Made by a program: the position numbers and the translations under genes
Shown here: positions 48,297 through 57,086 of the stretch, in pieces
Position numbering within the stretch: position 1 is the stretch's first letter
Layout of the letters: every line of letters begins with the position of its first letter
Source: Arthrobacter agilis
GTDB lineage: Bacteria; Actinomycetota; Actinomycetes; Actinomycetales; Micrococcaceae
Assembly: GCF_002157505.1 (NCBI RefSeq)
Contig: NZ_NFSC01000027.1
Location: 186,001-250,000, forward strand
Direction: 5' to 3'
DNA length: 64,000 nucleotides
The notes under the pieces: model-generated
Seen by the model: only the letters and a program-made list of their open reading frames with translations
Databases searched by the model: none
What the model was told of the DNA's origin: nothing

Positions 48297-49115
48297 TCAG
48301 GGTAGTGCTGCTCCTGCCGGGGCTTCCAATCGGGGCTGGCAGTGCGGGCAGTAGTACAGTTCCCGGAGTTCGGTGTCCTTGTCCCCGAGCTGCTCGAGCG
48401 CCACCGGCGTACCGCAGCGCAGGCATCCCCGCCGGGAGCGGCCGTAGACCCACAGGGTATCGCCGCGCAGCCGGCCGGTGGTGGCCCTCGTGCTGCGCGC
48501 CTTGTTCGCTTCGAGGAGCTTCTTCGACAGTTCGACCATGCGCGGGAGGTTGGGCACCTCGCCCACCGGGGTGAGCGGGTGGACGCCCGCGAGGAAGCAC
48601 AGTTCGCACCGGTACACGTTGCCGATCCCGGCGAGGTTCCGCTGGTCCAGCAGGGCCAGGCCGATCGGCCGGTCCGGCTGCTCGAGCAACCGGCGCAGCG
48701 CTTCGTCCGGGTCCCAGTCGGGGCCGAGGAGGTCCGGCCCCAGGTACCCGACGGCGTCCTCCTCCTCGGCGCGCGGGATGACGCGAAGGAAGCCGAGTTC
48801 GAACCCGACGACGACGGCATCGTCCGTCTCGAGGATGCAGCGGGCCTTGAAGGCGGGCCGGCGCCATTTCTCCCCGTGCGCGTAGACGTGCCAGAGGCCT
48901 TCCATCTTCAGGTGCGAGTGGATGTCCCAGCCGTCGTCGCCCCCGCCGCGGATGAGCAGGTGCTTGCCGCGGGCGACGGTCTCCTGGACGGTGTCGCCGG
49001 TGAAGTCCACGGTCGCGAAGCGCGGTACGCGGATGTCGCAGCGCGTGAGGACCTTCCCGGCGAGGGCGCTGTGCAGTTCGCGGGCGGCACGCCAGACGGT
49101 ATCGCCCTCAGGCAC
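48297..49115 (-). CDS. Endonuclease VIII / Fpg-family DNA glycosylase (Nei2-like)
   Basis: This 272-residue repair enzyme begins MPEGDTVWRAA, where Pro2 and Glu3 are the catalytic residues after Met removal. It carries the helix-two-turn-helix (LLDQRNLAGIGNVYRCE) and a C-terminal zinc finger (CLRCG...YYCPHCQ). The MPEGDTVW start resembles the actinobacterial Nei2 group. It removes oxidised bases from DNA. It overlaps the lhr stop by eight bases, so it is co-translated with the helicase. Confidence 0.9.
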   Translation of the reverse strand: MPEGDTVWRAARELHSALAGKVLTRCDIRVPRFATVDFTGDTVQETVARGKHLLIRGGGDDGWDIHSHLKMEGLWHVYAHGEKWRRPAFKARCILETDDAVVVGFELGFLRVIPRAEEEDAVGYLGPDLLGPDWDPDEALRRLLEQPDRPIGLALLDQRNLAGIGNVYRCELCFLAGVHPLTPVGEVPNLPRMVELSKKLLEANKARSTRATTGRLRGDTLWVYGRSRRGCLRCGTPVALEQLGDKDTELRELYYCPHCQPRLEAPAGAALP

Positions 49116-52100
49116 GGATCCTCAGCCCCCTCGGCGTCGTGTAGAACCCGGCGTCCGCGAGGGCGCGTCCGACGTCGGTGTCCAGGATCTCGCCGCCGTT
49201 GACCTTCTCCACGGCCATCTTGTCCGCCGCCCCGCGGCGGATGACCGTGACCAGGGCGAGCGCGGCGGCCCGCAGGACGTCCGCATCCTCCGTGAACGTC
49301 AGGAGTGTCTTCCCGCCGCGCTCCACGTACAGGGCGAGTGCCCCGTCGACGAGCACCACGAGGGCGCCCGCCTTCCGTCCGGCGCGATGCCCACCCTCGG
49401 CCTGCGGCCAGTTCAGCGCCGCGCCGTAGGGGTTCGCCGGGTCCGTCGCTGCCAGTGCGACGGCCTTCAGGGGTGGGGTTTCGCCACCGAGGACGTCCTG
49501 CGCGGTGGGCAGCTGGTTGTCCGCGCTGAAGGAGCGCAGACGGTCGACCGTCGCGGGCACGGCGAACTGCGCCGCGCCCAGGTGCTCGATGAAGTAGCCG
49601 CGGCGGCATCGGCCCATCTCCTCCAGCCGGGCCAGCACCTTGTACATGAGGCCGAAGCCGCCGGGGATGCCCTCGTTGCCGACGGCGCCGCGCGTGACCA
49701 CGCCGTAGCGGTCGAGCAGCAGCTCCGCCGTGGCGTGGGCGTGCAGCGTCGTCTCGGCTTCCACCGCCGGCAGCATGTTCCAGCGGCCGGCGGCCAGGGG
49801 AGGCGTCGCGCGCTGGTAGCCGCCGCTCCCGGCGTCGTCCCCGGTAGCGCTCAGCCGCATCGATGCTCCGGTGAGCGACTTGCCCGGCGCGCGGCCCAGC
49901 CGTCCTGCACGTGACGTGCGTGCGCGTGCCGGTGCGGGCCGCTGCTTGTGCGCGGTCTTGCCGTTGGCGAGGAGCGAGCGCACGGGAGTGAATGTGTCAT
50001 TGCTGATCCGGCCCGCCCACACCAGGTCCCAGAGGGCGGTCACCACCGCGGTGTCCGAGGTCGCCTCCTGCACATCGAGCAGGTTGGTCAGCTGGCGCAG
50101 GAAGTAGCCGCCACCCCCGGCGAGCAGGTCGAGCAGCGCCGTGTGCAGCGAGGACGGCTCGAACGCGGGGTCGGGCCGCAGGGTCAGCGGGGCGTTCTCG
50201 GCCAGGTGCAGCGCGATCCAGCCGTCATTGCCGGCCAGCGATCCCGCGCCGGACCAGACCACCTCGCCCGTCGCGGTCAGCTCGTCGAGCATGGCCGGGG
50301 CGTAGTTGGCCACGCGCTGCGCGAGGATCAGCGGCTCCCATGCCGATGCGGGGATCGGCACGCCGGACAGCTGGTCGATGACGGTGACCACCCCGTCGAG
50401 ACCCCGAAGCCCCGATCCGATGTGCTGCCAGACCGGAAGGAACCGGCCGTAGGCCGTGGGGTCGACCGGTTCGACCTCCTGCCGCAGCGCGGCGAGGGAG
50501 CGGCGGCGCAACCGGCGGAGCACCTCGACGTCGCACCATTCGCTGGAGGCGGGGGCGTGCACGGTGATGGTGCCCGGAGCCGCTCCGGACGCCGCGGAGA
50601 TGTCGAGCACGGGTACCGATTCCGCGGGCCGGAACTCGCCCTCGACGACACGCCCGGCACCCGCGAGGCGCTGCAGTGAACCCGCGACGACGGCGACCCC
50701 GAGGCCCAGGTGCGACGCCGCCTCGGCGGCCGTGAACGGCCCGTGCGTCCGGGCGTACCGTCCCACGAGGTCCCCGAGGGGATCGGCCACGGGTTCGATG
50801 AACGCGAGGGGGATGCCCATGGGCAGCGGGACGCCCAGCGCATCACGCAGCCGGGCCGCGTCCTCGACGGCGGAGACGCGCTCCACGCCCGCGATGTGCA
50901 CCGTCAGGGCGCGGTTGGCTCGGACCAGCGCGGCGACGTGCTGCCGGACGACGTCGGCGGACGCGCGGCCGGGGGCAGGAGCAGCGATCTCGCCGGAAGG
51001 AGGATCGCCGGCAGGGGCTTCGAGCCGCCGGGAGATCTCGTCGATCGTCAACGGTCCGAGCAGCCGCAGCAGATCGGCGACGCCCTCGAGCCCGCGCGCC
51101 AGGCGGTCCGGCTTGAGGCGCTGCAGTTCCAGCTCGGTATCGGCGATGACCTGCGCGTCGAGCAGTTCCCGCAGCTCCGCACGGCCGAGCAGCTCGTTGA
51201 GGAGGGTCGGGTCCAGTGAGAGGGCGGCGGCCCTGCGCTCGGCCAGCGGGGAATCGCCCTCGTAGAGGAACGACGCGACGTAGCCGAACAGCATGGACCG
51301 TGCGAACGGGGAGGGCTGCTGCGTGGTGACCTCGACGATGCGCAGCTCCCGGCGCTCGAGCGATGCGGCGATGTCCTTCAGTGCGGGGAGGTCGTAGACG
51401 TCCTGCAGGCATTCGCGCACCGTCTCGAGGACGATCGGGAACGTGGGGTACTTCTTGGCGACGTCGAGCAGCTGAGCCGAGCGCTGGCGCTGCTGCCAGA
51501 GCGGCGTCCGCTTGCTCGGGTTCTGGCGGGGGAGCAGCAGGGCACGCGCCGCGCATTCGCGGAACCGGGAGGCGAAGAGCGCCGACCCGCCGACCTCGGC
51601 GGTGACGATGCCGTCGAGCTCCTCGGCATCGAAGAGGAAGAGGTCGGCGCCCGGAGGTTCGTCGTCCATGAGCGGCACGCGGAGCACGATGCCGTCGTCG
51701 GAGGCCATCGCCGAGCCGTCCATCCCGTAGCGCTGCTCGAGCCGGGCTCCGACGGCGAGCGCCCAGGGCGCGTGCACCGGCATACCGAACGGGCTGTGCA
51801 GGACCACGCGCCAGTCGCCGAGCTCGTCGTGGAAACGCTCGACGACGAGCGTCCGGTCGCTCGGGACCACCTCCGTGGCCTCGCGCTGCTCCGTCAGGTA
51901 GGTGATCAGGTTGCCGGAGGCCCAGGCGTCGAGCCCGATCTTCCCGCAGCGTTCCTGGGCCTTCTCCAGCGTGGCCCCGGACATCTCGCGGACGAAGGCG
52001 CCGAGGGCCCTGCCGAGTTCGACGGGCCGGCCGAGGGAGTCGCCCTTCCAGAACGGGAGCTTGCCCGGCTGCCCGAACGCGGGGGAGACCAGCACGCGGT

Positions 52101-53988
52101 CGTGCGTGATCTCCTCGATGCGCCAGCTGGTGGCCCCGAGCGCGAAGACGTCCCCCACGCGGGATTCGTACACCATCTCCTCGTCCAGTTCGCCGACGCG
52201 GCGACCGCCGGCGCGGGGCCCCTCGCCCTCGGATCCGACGAGGAACACCCCGAAGAGACCGCGGTCGGGGATGGTGCCGCCGGAGGTCACCGCCAGGCGC
52301 TGGGCGCCGGGCCTGCCCGTGATGGTGCCCTCGACGCGGTCCCAGATGATGCGCGGACGCAGCTCGGCGAACTCATCCGAAGGGTACCGACCCGCGAGGA
52401 GGTCGAGGGTCGCGTCGAAGGCGGAGCGCGGCAGGGTGGCGAACGGCGCGGACGTGCGGACGACGTCGAACCATTCCTCGACGTCGATGGTGCCCAGCGC
52501 CGCGGCCGCGACGGTCTGCTGCGCCAGGATGTCGAGCGGGTTGGTGGGGATGTACAGGGGTTCGATCTGACCCGCGAGCATGCGCTCGACCGTGACGGTG
52601 GTGTTGACGAGGTCCCCGCGGTGCTTGGGGAAGAGGACGCCCTGCGACACCTCGCCCACCTGGTGCCCGGCCCGGCCGACGCGCTGCAGGCCGCTGGCCA
52701 CGGAGTGCGGCGACTCGACCTGCACCACGAGGTCCACGGCACCCATGTCGATCCCGAGTTCCAGCGAGCTCGTGGCGACGACGCAGCGCAGGCGCCCCGA
52801 CTTGAGGTCGTCCTCGATGAGGGCGCGCTGGTCCTTCGAGACGGAACCGTGGTGGGCCCGGGCGAGGAGCGGCTCGGCACCGGTGGTCTGCCCGGCCTGC
52901 GCCATCATCTGCGCGGGTGTCGCCGTGGTGTAGGCGAACGACGGCGCGGCCTTGGAAGGCTCGACAGCGGCCGGTTCGCCGCCTGCGGCCCAGACGGCGT
53001 CGCGTTCGAGCCGTTCGGCGTGGATCTCGTTCAGGCGAGCGGTGAGGCGTTCCGCGAGCCGCCGGGAGTTGGCGAACACGATCGTGGACCGGTTCTGCTC
53101 GATGAGGTCGACGATCTTCTCCTCGACGTGCGGCCAGATGCTCGCCTGCGGCACGGCGTCGCCGTCGTCGTCGGTGTTGGCCGCGGCCCCGCCGAGTTCC
53201 GTCATGTCCTCCACCGGCACGGTGACCGTGAGGTCCCACTGCTTCCGGGAGGGCGGAGCCACGATCTCGACCGGGGCGTTGCCCGAGAGGAACCGGGCCA
53301 CCGTCTCCTTCGGCTCCACCGTGGCGGAGAGGCCGATGCGCTGCACGGGCTTCTCGAGCAGGGCGTCGAGGCGCGCCAGCGACACGGCGAGGTGGGCTCC
53401 GCGCTTGGTGCCCGCGACGGCGTGGACCTCGTCGATGATGACGGTGTCCACCTCCAGGAGCGTCTCGCGTGCCTTGGAGGTGAGCATGAGGAACAGCGAC
53501 TCGGGGGTGGTGATGAGGATGTCCGGTGGCCGCGTGAGCATGGCGCGGCGTTCGGCCTGCGGAGTGTCTCCGGACCGCACTCCCACCGTGATGCTGGGTG
53601 CCGGGAGGCCGAGGCGCTTCGCCGTCTGGGTGATGCCGATCAGCGGAGCCCGGAGGTTTCGCTCGACGTCGACCCCCAGTGCCTTCAGCGGGGAGATGTA
53701 CAGCACGCGGGTGCTGCGCTTCGGCGCAGGCGCCTTGCGCCCCTTCGTCGGCGCTGCGGGCTCCGAGCCGTCCGGGTCGTTGCCGCCCTCACCCGAGGCG
53801 ATCAGCCGGTCCAGGGCCCAGAGGAACGCTGCGAGCGTCTTGCCGGATCCGGTGGGCGCGACGACGAGCGCGTTCGAGCCCGCGGAGATGGCCCTCCAGG
53901 CGCCTTCCTGGGCAGGGGTGGGCTCGGAGAAGGCTCCCGCGAACCACTCAGAGGTTGCGGGAGTGAACCTCGTCAGCACCTGCGTCAC
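49108..53988 (-). CDS. lhr: Lhr-type large DEAD/DEAH helicase
   Basis: This 1626-residue superfamily 2 helicase starts at GTG 53988. The core has Walker A VAPTGSGKT (residues 43-51), motif II DEVH (IIDEVHAVAGTKRGAHL), motif III LSAT, and motif VI QRVGRAGHQVG. Long C-terminal domains extend to the end, consistent with full-length Lhr. Known Lhr acts in DNA repair as a 3'-5' translocase (family knowledge). It is coupled to nei2 downstream, which supports a repair role. Length is normal for the full-length class. Confidence 0.95.
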   Translation of the reverse strand: MTQVLTRFTPATSEWFAGAFSEPTPAQEGAWRAISAGSNALVVAPTGSGKTLAAFLWALDRLIASGEGGNDPDGSEPAAPTKGRKAPAPKRSTRVLYISPLKALGVDVERNLRAPLIGITQTAKRLGLPAPSITVGVRSGDTPQAERRAMLTRPPDILITTPESLFLMLTSKARETLLEVDTVIIDEVHAVAGTKRGAHLAVSLARLDALLEKPVQRIGLSATVEPKETVARFLSGNAPVEIVAPPSRKQWDLTVTVPVEDMTELGGAAANTDDDGDAVPQASIWPHVEEKIVDLIEQNRSTIVFANSRRLAERLTARLNEIHAERLERDAVWAAGGEPAAVEPSKAAPSFAYTTATPAQMMAQAGQTTGAEPLLARAHHGSVSKDQRALIEDDLKSGRLRCVVATSSLELGIDMGAVDLVVQVESPHSVASGLQRVGRAGHQVGEVSQGVLFPKHRGDLVNTTVTVERMLAGQIEPLYIPTNPLDILAQQTVAAAALGTIDVEEWFDVVRTSAPFATLPRSAFDATLDLLAGRYPSDEFAELRPRIIWDRVEGTITGRPGAQRLAVTSGGTIPDRGLFGVFLVGSEGEGPRAGGRRVGELDEEMVYESRVGDVFALGATSWRIEEITHDRVLVSPAFGQPGKLPFWKGDSLGRPVELGRALGAFVREMSGATLEKAQERCGKIGLDAWASGNLITYLTEQREATEVVPSDRTLVVERFHDELGDWRVVLHSPFGMPVHAPWALAVGARLEQRYGMDGSAMASDDGIVLRVPLMDDEPPGADLFLFDAEELDGIVTAEVGGSALFASRFRECAARALLLPRQNPSKRTPLWQQRQRSAQLLDVAKKYPTFPIVLETVRECLQDVYDLPALKDIAASLERRELRIVEVTTQQPSPFARSMLFGYVASFLYEGDSPLAERRAAALSLDPTLLNELLGRAELRELLDAQVIADTELELQRLKPDRLARGLEGVADLLRLLGPLTIDEISRRLEAPAGDPPSGEIAAPAPGRASADVVRQHVAALVRANRALTVHIAGVERVSAVEDAARLRDALGVPLPMGIPLAFIEPVADPLGDLVGRYARTHGPFTAAEAASHLGLGVAVVAGSLQRLAGAGRVVEGEFRPAESVPVLDISAASGAAPGTITVHAPASSEWCDVEVLRRLRRRSLAALRQEVEPVDPTAYGRFLPVWQHIGSGLRGLDGVVTVIDQLSGVPIPASAWEPLILAQRVANYAPAMLDELTATGEVVWSGAGSLAGNDGWIALHLAENAPLTLRPDPAFEPSSLHTALLDLLAGGGGYFLRQLTNLLDVQEATSDTAVVTALWDLVWAGRISNDTFTPVRSLLANGKTAHKQRPAPARARTSRAGRLGRAPGKSLTGASMRLSATGDDAGSGGYQRATPPLAAGRWNMLPAVEAETTLHAHATAELLLDRYGVVTRGAVGNEGIPGGFGLMYKVLARLEEMGRCRRGYFIEHLGAAQFAVPATVDRLRSFSADNQLPTAQDVLGGETPPLKAVALAATDPANPYGAALNWPQAEGGHRAGRKAGALVVLVDGALALYVERGGKTLLTFTEDADVLRAAALALVTVIRRGAADKMAVEKVNGGEILDTDVGRALADAGFYTTPRGLRIRA

Positions 53989-54187
53989 TCACTCATCATG
54001 CCCCAGCCCACCGACACTTGATCCGCGTCTCGGAGCCAGAGGTGCACCGGGACGCGGACGAAGGATGCGCACCGGGAGGATGCAGCCTCCATGACGCTCG
54101 CATAGGAGTGAAATGACGACGAGTAGGTGTCGGGTGGGCGTACCCGACAAGCCGGGAGCCGTTGGTGCACCCATCCCACTCCGATTG

Positions 54188-54205
54188 GTACATGAATCTG
54201 TGTAC
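54188..54205. promoter_or_regulatory. Operator-like palindrome upstream of CmtR-like gene
   Basis: GTACA-N8-TGTAC, 10 bases before the start of the regulator gene, has the form of an ArsR/SmtB-family site and overlaps the likely promoter. Autorepression released by metal is inferred. Confidence 0.6.
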
Positions 54206-54214
54206 TGTTGGGGG

Positions 54215-54559
54215 ATGGACACGCTTACTCATCACTCCGTGCTTGCCCGGTTCGGCTACGCCTTGTCGGATCCGGTCCGGGCCCGGGTATTGCTGGCACT
54301 ACGGGACGCGCCGTCCTATCCGGGTGAGCTGGCAGAGCTGGCTGGTGTGAGTAAGCAGCGGTTGTCGAATCATCTGACGTGCCTGCGGGGGTGCGGGCTG
54401 GTTGTCGCCGTTCCCGAGGGCCGGCGAGTCCGGTACGAGCTCGCGGACCGGAAGCTCGGCGATGCGCTGACGGCGCTGCTCGACGTCGTAGTCGTCAGTG
54501 AGGCCGAGCGTTGTTGCGCCGCCAGGGAGAACCACGTCGATGGGAAGGCCTGCTGCTGA
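54215..54559 (+). CDS. cmtR: ArsR/SmtB-family metal sensor, CmtR-like
   Basis: This 114-residue repressor starts at ATG 54215, after GGGGG. The winged helix includes SKQRLSNHLTCLRGCGLV. Cys56 and Cys60 in LTCLRGCG align with the Cd/Pb-binding Cys57 and Cys61 of mycobacterial CmtR, and Cys100/Cys101 near the C-terminus with its Cys102 (family knowledge). Additional Cys113/Cys114 end the protein. It is coupled to the cation transporter (TGATG) and likely represses both. An operator-like palindrome is upstream. Confidence 0.85.
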   Translation: MDTLTHHSVLARFGYALSDPVRARVLLALRDAPSYPGELAELAGVSKQRLSNHLTCLRGCGLVVAVPEGRRVRYELADRKLGDALTALLDVVVVSEAERCCAARENHVDGKACC

Positions 54560-55506
54560 TGAGCACCCACCCTCACTCCGCATCGGAACATTCAGCACCT
54601 CCAGCGCTGACTGTGGAGCGGCGCGCGGTCCTGTCCGGACGAATCCGTCTCTTCGTTGCCGCGACGATCACCTACAACGTCATTGAAGCGGTTATCGCGA
54701 TCAGCGCCGGCACGATGGCGTCCTCGAGCGCCCTGATCGGCTTCGGGCTGGACTCGATCGTGGAGGTCCTGTCCGCGGCGGCCGTCGCCTGGCAGTTCGC
54801 CGGGCGCGACCCGGAGGCCCGCGAGAGGACCGCGCTGCGCCTGATTGCGTTCTCCTTCTTCGGTCTCGCCGCGTTCGTGACCTTCGACGCCGTCCGGACC
54901 CTCCTGGGCGCCAGCGAACCCCAGCATTCCCTGGTCGGGATCATTCTGGCCGCGGTGAGTTTGACTGTCATGCCGTTCCTGTCCTGGGCGCAGCGCCGGG
55001 CCGGCCGTGAGCTCGGGTCCCGCTCCGCTGTTGCGGACTCCAAGCAGACCCTGCTGTGCACCTACCTGTCAGGTGTCCTGTTGGTCGGGCTGCTGCTCAA
55101 CAGCACCCTCGGCTGGTCCTGGGCCGACCCCGTCGCAGCCCTGGTCATCGCCGCCGTCGCCATCAAGGAAGGCCGCGAAGCCTGGAAGGGTGACTCCTGC
55201 TGCGCACCATCATTTGGATACCCCGACGCCGACCGAAGCGTTGACATATGCGCGAGCGCCCCGGACGGCGGCACGGACTCGTGCTGCAGCGCGGACACCG
55301 CTGGGACCACCGACCGCACGACCAGCGCGGCCGCGGCGGGTACCGCTGGGGGAGTTGCACCACTGACTTTGACGCCGCGACCCACCGGTCCCAGTGCCAC
55401 CACACACGCAGCAGCGAGCACCCGGGTAAGCGCCCAGGCCGACCCGGCAGAGAACGTGGCGTCGATGACACCCGGCGCGTCCTGCGCTTGCTGCACAAAC
55501 GACTAG
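54559..55506 (+). CDS. Cation transporter (CDF-like) with Cys-rich C-terminus
   Basis: This 315-residue membrane protein starts at ATG 54559, overlapping the cmtR-like stop by one base. About six hydrophobic segments fill residues ~30-215. The CDF-like signals are GFGLDSIVEVLSA and ADSKQTLLCTYLSG. At the second site the canonical His/Asp pair of zinc CDFs is not evident. The C-terminal ~115 residues are soluble and contain several Cys pairs: DSCCAPS, DSCCSAD and CACC at the very end. These suggest soft-metal binding. It is likely co-regulated by the CmtR-like repressor as an exporter. Confidence 0.85.
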   Translation: MSTHPHSASEHSAPPALTVERRAVLSGRIRLFVAATITYNVIEAVIAISAGTMASSSALIGFGLDSIVEVLSAAAVAWQFAGRDPEARERTALRLIAFSFFGLAAFVTFDAVRTLLGASEPQHSLVGIILAAVSLTVMPFLSWAQRRAGRELGSRSAVADSKQTLLCTYLSGVLLVGLLLNSTLGWSWADPVAALVIAAVAIKEGREAWKGDSCCAPSFGYPDADRSVDICASAPDGGTDSCCSADTAGTTDRTTSAAAAGTAGGVAPLTLTPRPTGPSATTHAAASTRVSAQADPAENVASMTPGASCACCTND

Positions 55507-55545
55507 AGCACCGGAGCAGCATCTTGAGGCCCGCAATCAGTGAGG

Positions 55546-56328
55546 CTAGGAGGCGGGCTGCAGCGTCCCGACGGTCATCAGGACGATCGACGTCGCCGAG
55601 CAGGCCGGGATCTCCTGCGGCAGGACGAGCGAGTCGGTGGCGCCCGGAGGGTAGACCCGGAGTCCGGCGGCCGGCGTGATCCCGCAGTCGGCGCCGTAGT
55701 TGCGGGCATTGGTCTGCCGGAGGGTCGTCGTGACGGACTCTCCGGGAGCGAGCGTCACCCGGGCTGTCTCCGAGCCGTCCCGGTCCGCGGGGGCACCGAT
55801 CTGGGTGCCGGACGCATCGACGAAGGACACGCCGGGGTAGCCGTCGACGACGCACTCCTGATCGGAGGCGTTGGTCAGCACGAGCGTCCGGTAGACGCTG
55901 CCCGCTGCGCCGCCACCGGGCTGGTCCTGGACCGCGCCGGCCAGCTGCGCCGCCGAGCAGGTCCCGGCAGCCGCAGGGGCGGAAGCGCTGGGGGAGGGCG
56001 ACGGCACCCCGACCTCCGACTCGGCCGCCGTCGCGCTCGCGGAAGCGCCCGCCGACTCGGACGGCGCAGCGGACGGCGCAGCGGCCGCCGACTCGGACGC
56101 GGACGTCGATGCGGAGGCGCTGGCAAAGGCCGGATCCGGTGCCGGCGAGATTGCGCCCGGCTCCGCCGACGGTGCCTCGCTCGCCGGTGCCTCACTCGCC
56201 GCCTGGGTCGCCGCGGAGGGCGAGGCAGAGCCGGCCGGCTCGGACGGCGCGCAGCCGCTCAGCGCGATAACGGCTCCAGTGGCCGCAATGGCCGTGATCC
56301 AAGGTTTGCTCCCCAGCAGATTAGTCAT
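55546..56328 (-). CDS. Lipoprotein with DUF4232-like domain
   Basis: This 260-residue protein starts at ATG 56328. It has a lipoprotein signal with lipobox LSGC (Cys26), a long Ala/Ser/Pro/Glu linker (~27-120) and a folded C-terminal domain. In that domain YRTLVLTNASDQECVVDGYPGVSF and LAPGESVTTTLRQTN match the DUF4232 layout, with Cys pairs likely disulfide-bonded. The protein is exposed at the outer face of the membrane. The function is unknown. Confidence 0.82.
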   Translation of the reverse strand: MTNLLGSKPWITAIAATGAVIALSGCAPSEPAGSASPSAATQAASEAPASEAPSAEPGAISPAPDPAFASASASTSASESAAAAPSAAPSESAGASASATAAESEVGVPSPSPSASAPAAAGTCSAAQLAGAVQDQPGGGAAGSVYRTLVLTNASDQECVVDGYPGVSFVDASGTQIGAPADRDGSETARVTLAPGESVTTTLRQTNARNYGADCGITPAAGLRVYPPGATDSLVLPQEIPACSATSIVLMTVGTLQPAS

Positions 56329-56407
56329 GGCCTCACCCTATGTCCGGCGCTCCAGACGTCCGGCAGGCGGACCGGAGCGTGCCACGATCGTTATCCGCGG
56401 GGCTCTC

Positions 56408-56863
56408 TCACTCGTGGTGGTAGGAGCGGCCGCCCGCGATCTCCTGGGCCCGGTACACCTGTTCGGCGAGGATGAGGCGTACGAGCTGGTGTGGGAACAC
56501 CAGCGGTGACAGGGACCAGACGAAGTCGGCCCGCTGGTGCACCTGAATGTCCACGCCGTAGGCGCCGCCGATGATCACCGTGACGCTGCGGGATGCTTCG
56601 AGCGGTCGGAGCAGGGTGCGGGACAGCGTCGGGGAGTCGATGGCCTTGCCGCGCTCGTCGAGCAGCACCACGAAGTCGCTGCCGAGCCGGGCGAGGAGCC
56701 GCTCGGACTCCTCCTTGCGGGCGGCGTCGTGCTCCCGTGCCGAATGGGCTATCAGCTGCCAGGACAGGTCGAACGGCTTCTTGAGCCGCTTCGCGTATCG
56801 GTCGATTCCCTCCGACACCCAGCTCTCGTGCTTGCGGCCCACTGCGAGCACCCGGATTGCCAT
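56408..56863 (-). CDS. rlmH: 23S rRNA (pseudouridine1915-N3)-methyltransferase RlmH
   Basis: This 151-residue SPOUT methyltransferase methylates pseudouridine 1915 in helix 69 of 23S rRNA. It has FVVLLDERGKAIDSP, the SAM-binding knot VTVIIGGAYGVD, and the C-terminus LVRLILAEQVYRAQEIAGGRSYHHE, with the conserved YHHE end. The length is normal. It is divergent from the glycopolymer operon. Confidence 0.97.
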   Translation of the reverse strand: MAIRVLAVGRKHESWVSEGIDRYAKRLKKPFDLSWQLIAHSAREHDAARKEESERLLARLGSDFVVLLDERGKAIDSPTLSRTLLRPLEASRSVTVIIGGAYGVDIQVHQRADFVWSLSPLVFPHQLVRLILAEQVYRAQEIAGGRSYHHE

Positions 56864-57086
56864 GTGCTCAGGTTATCGCGGGTGAAAAGCCCCCGAAAAT
56901 GAGGTGGAAAGCTCCTGAAAAGGGGCCGAAACAGGCCGGGAAGAGTGAACGCCGGCCGAACGCTAGGCAAAGAACAAGCGCTTGCACAAGTGATTCAAAC
57001 ACTGAACTTAACCTGTCCAACCACCCCTGCCGTCAGTACGCTGGCTGAATTCGCCGAAAACCACGAAACTGACGAAGGGGGCGGCA

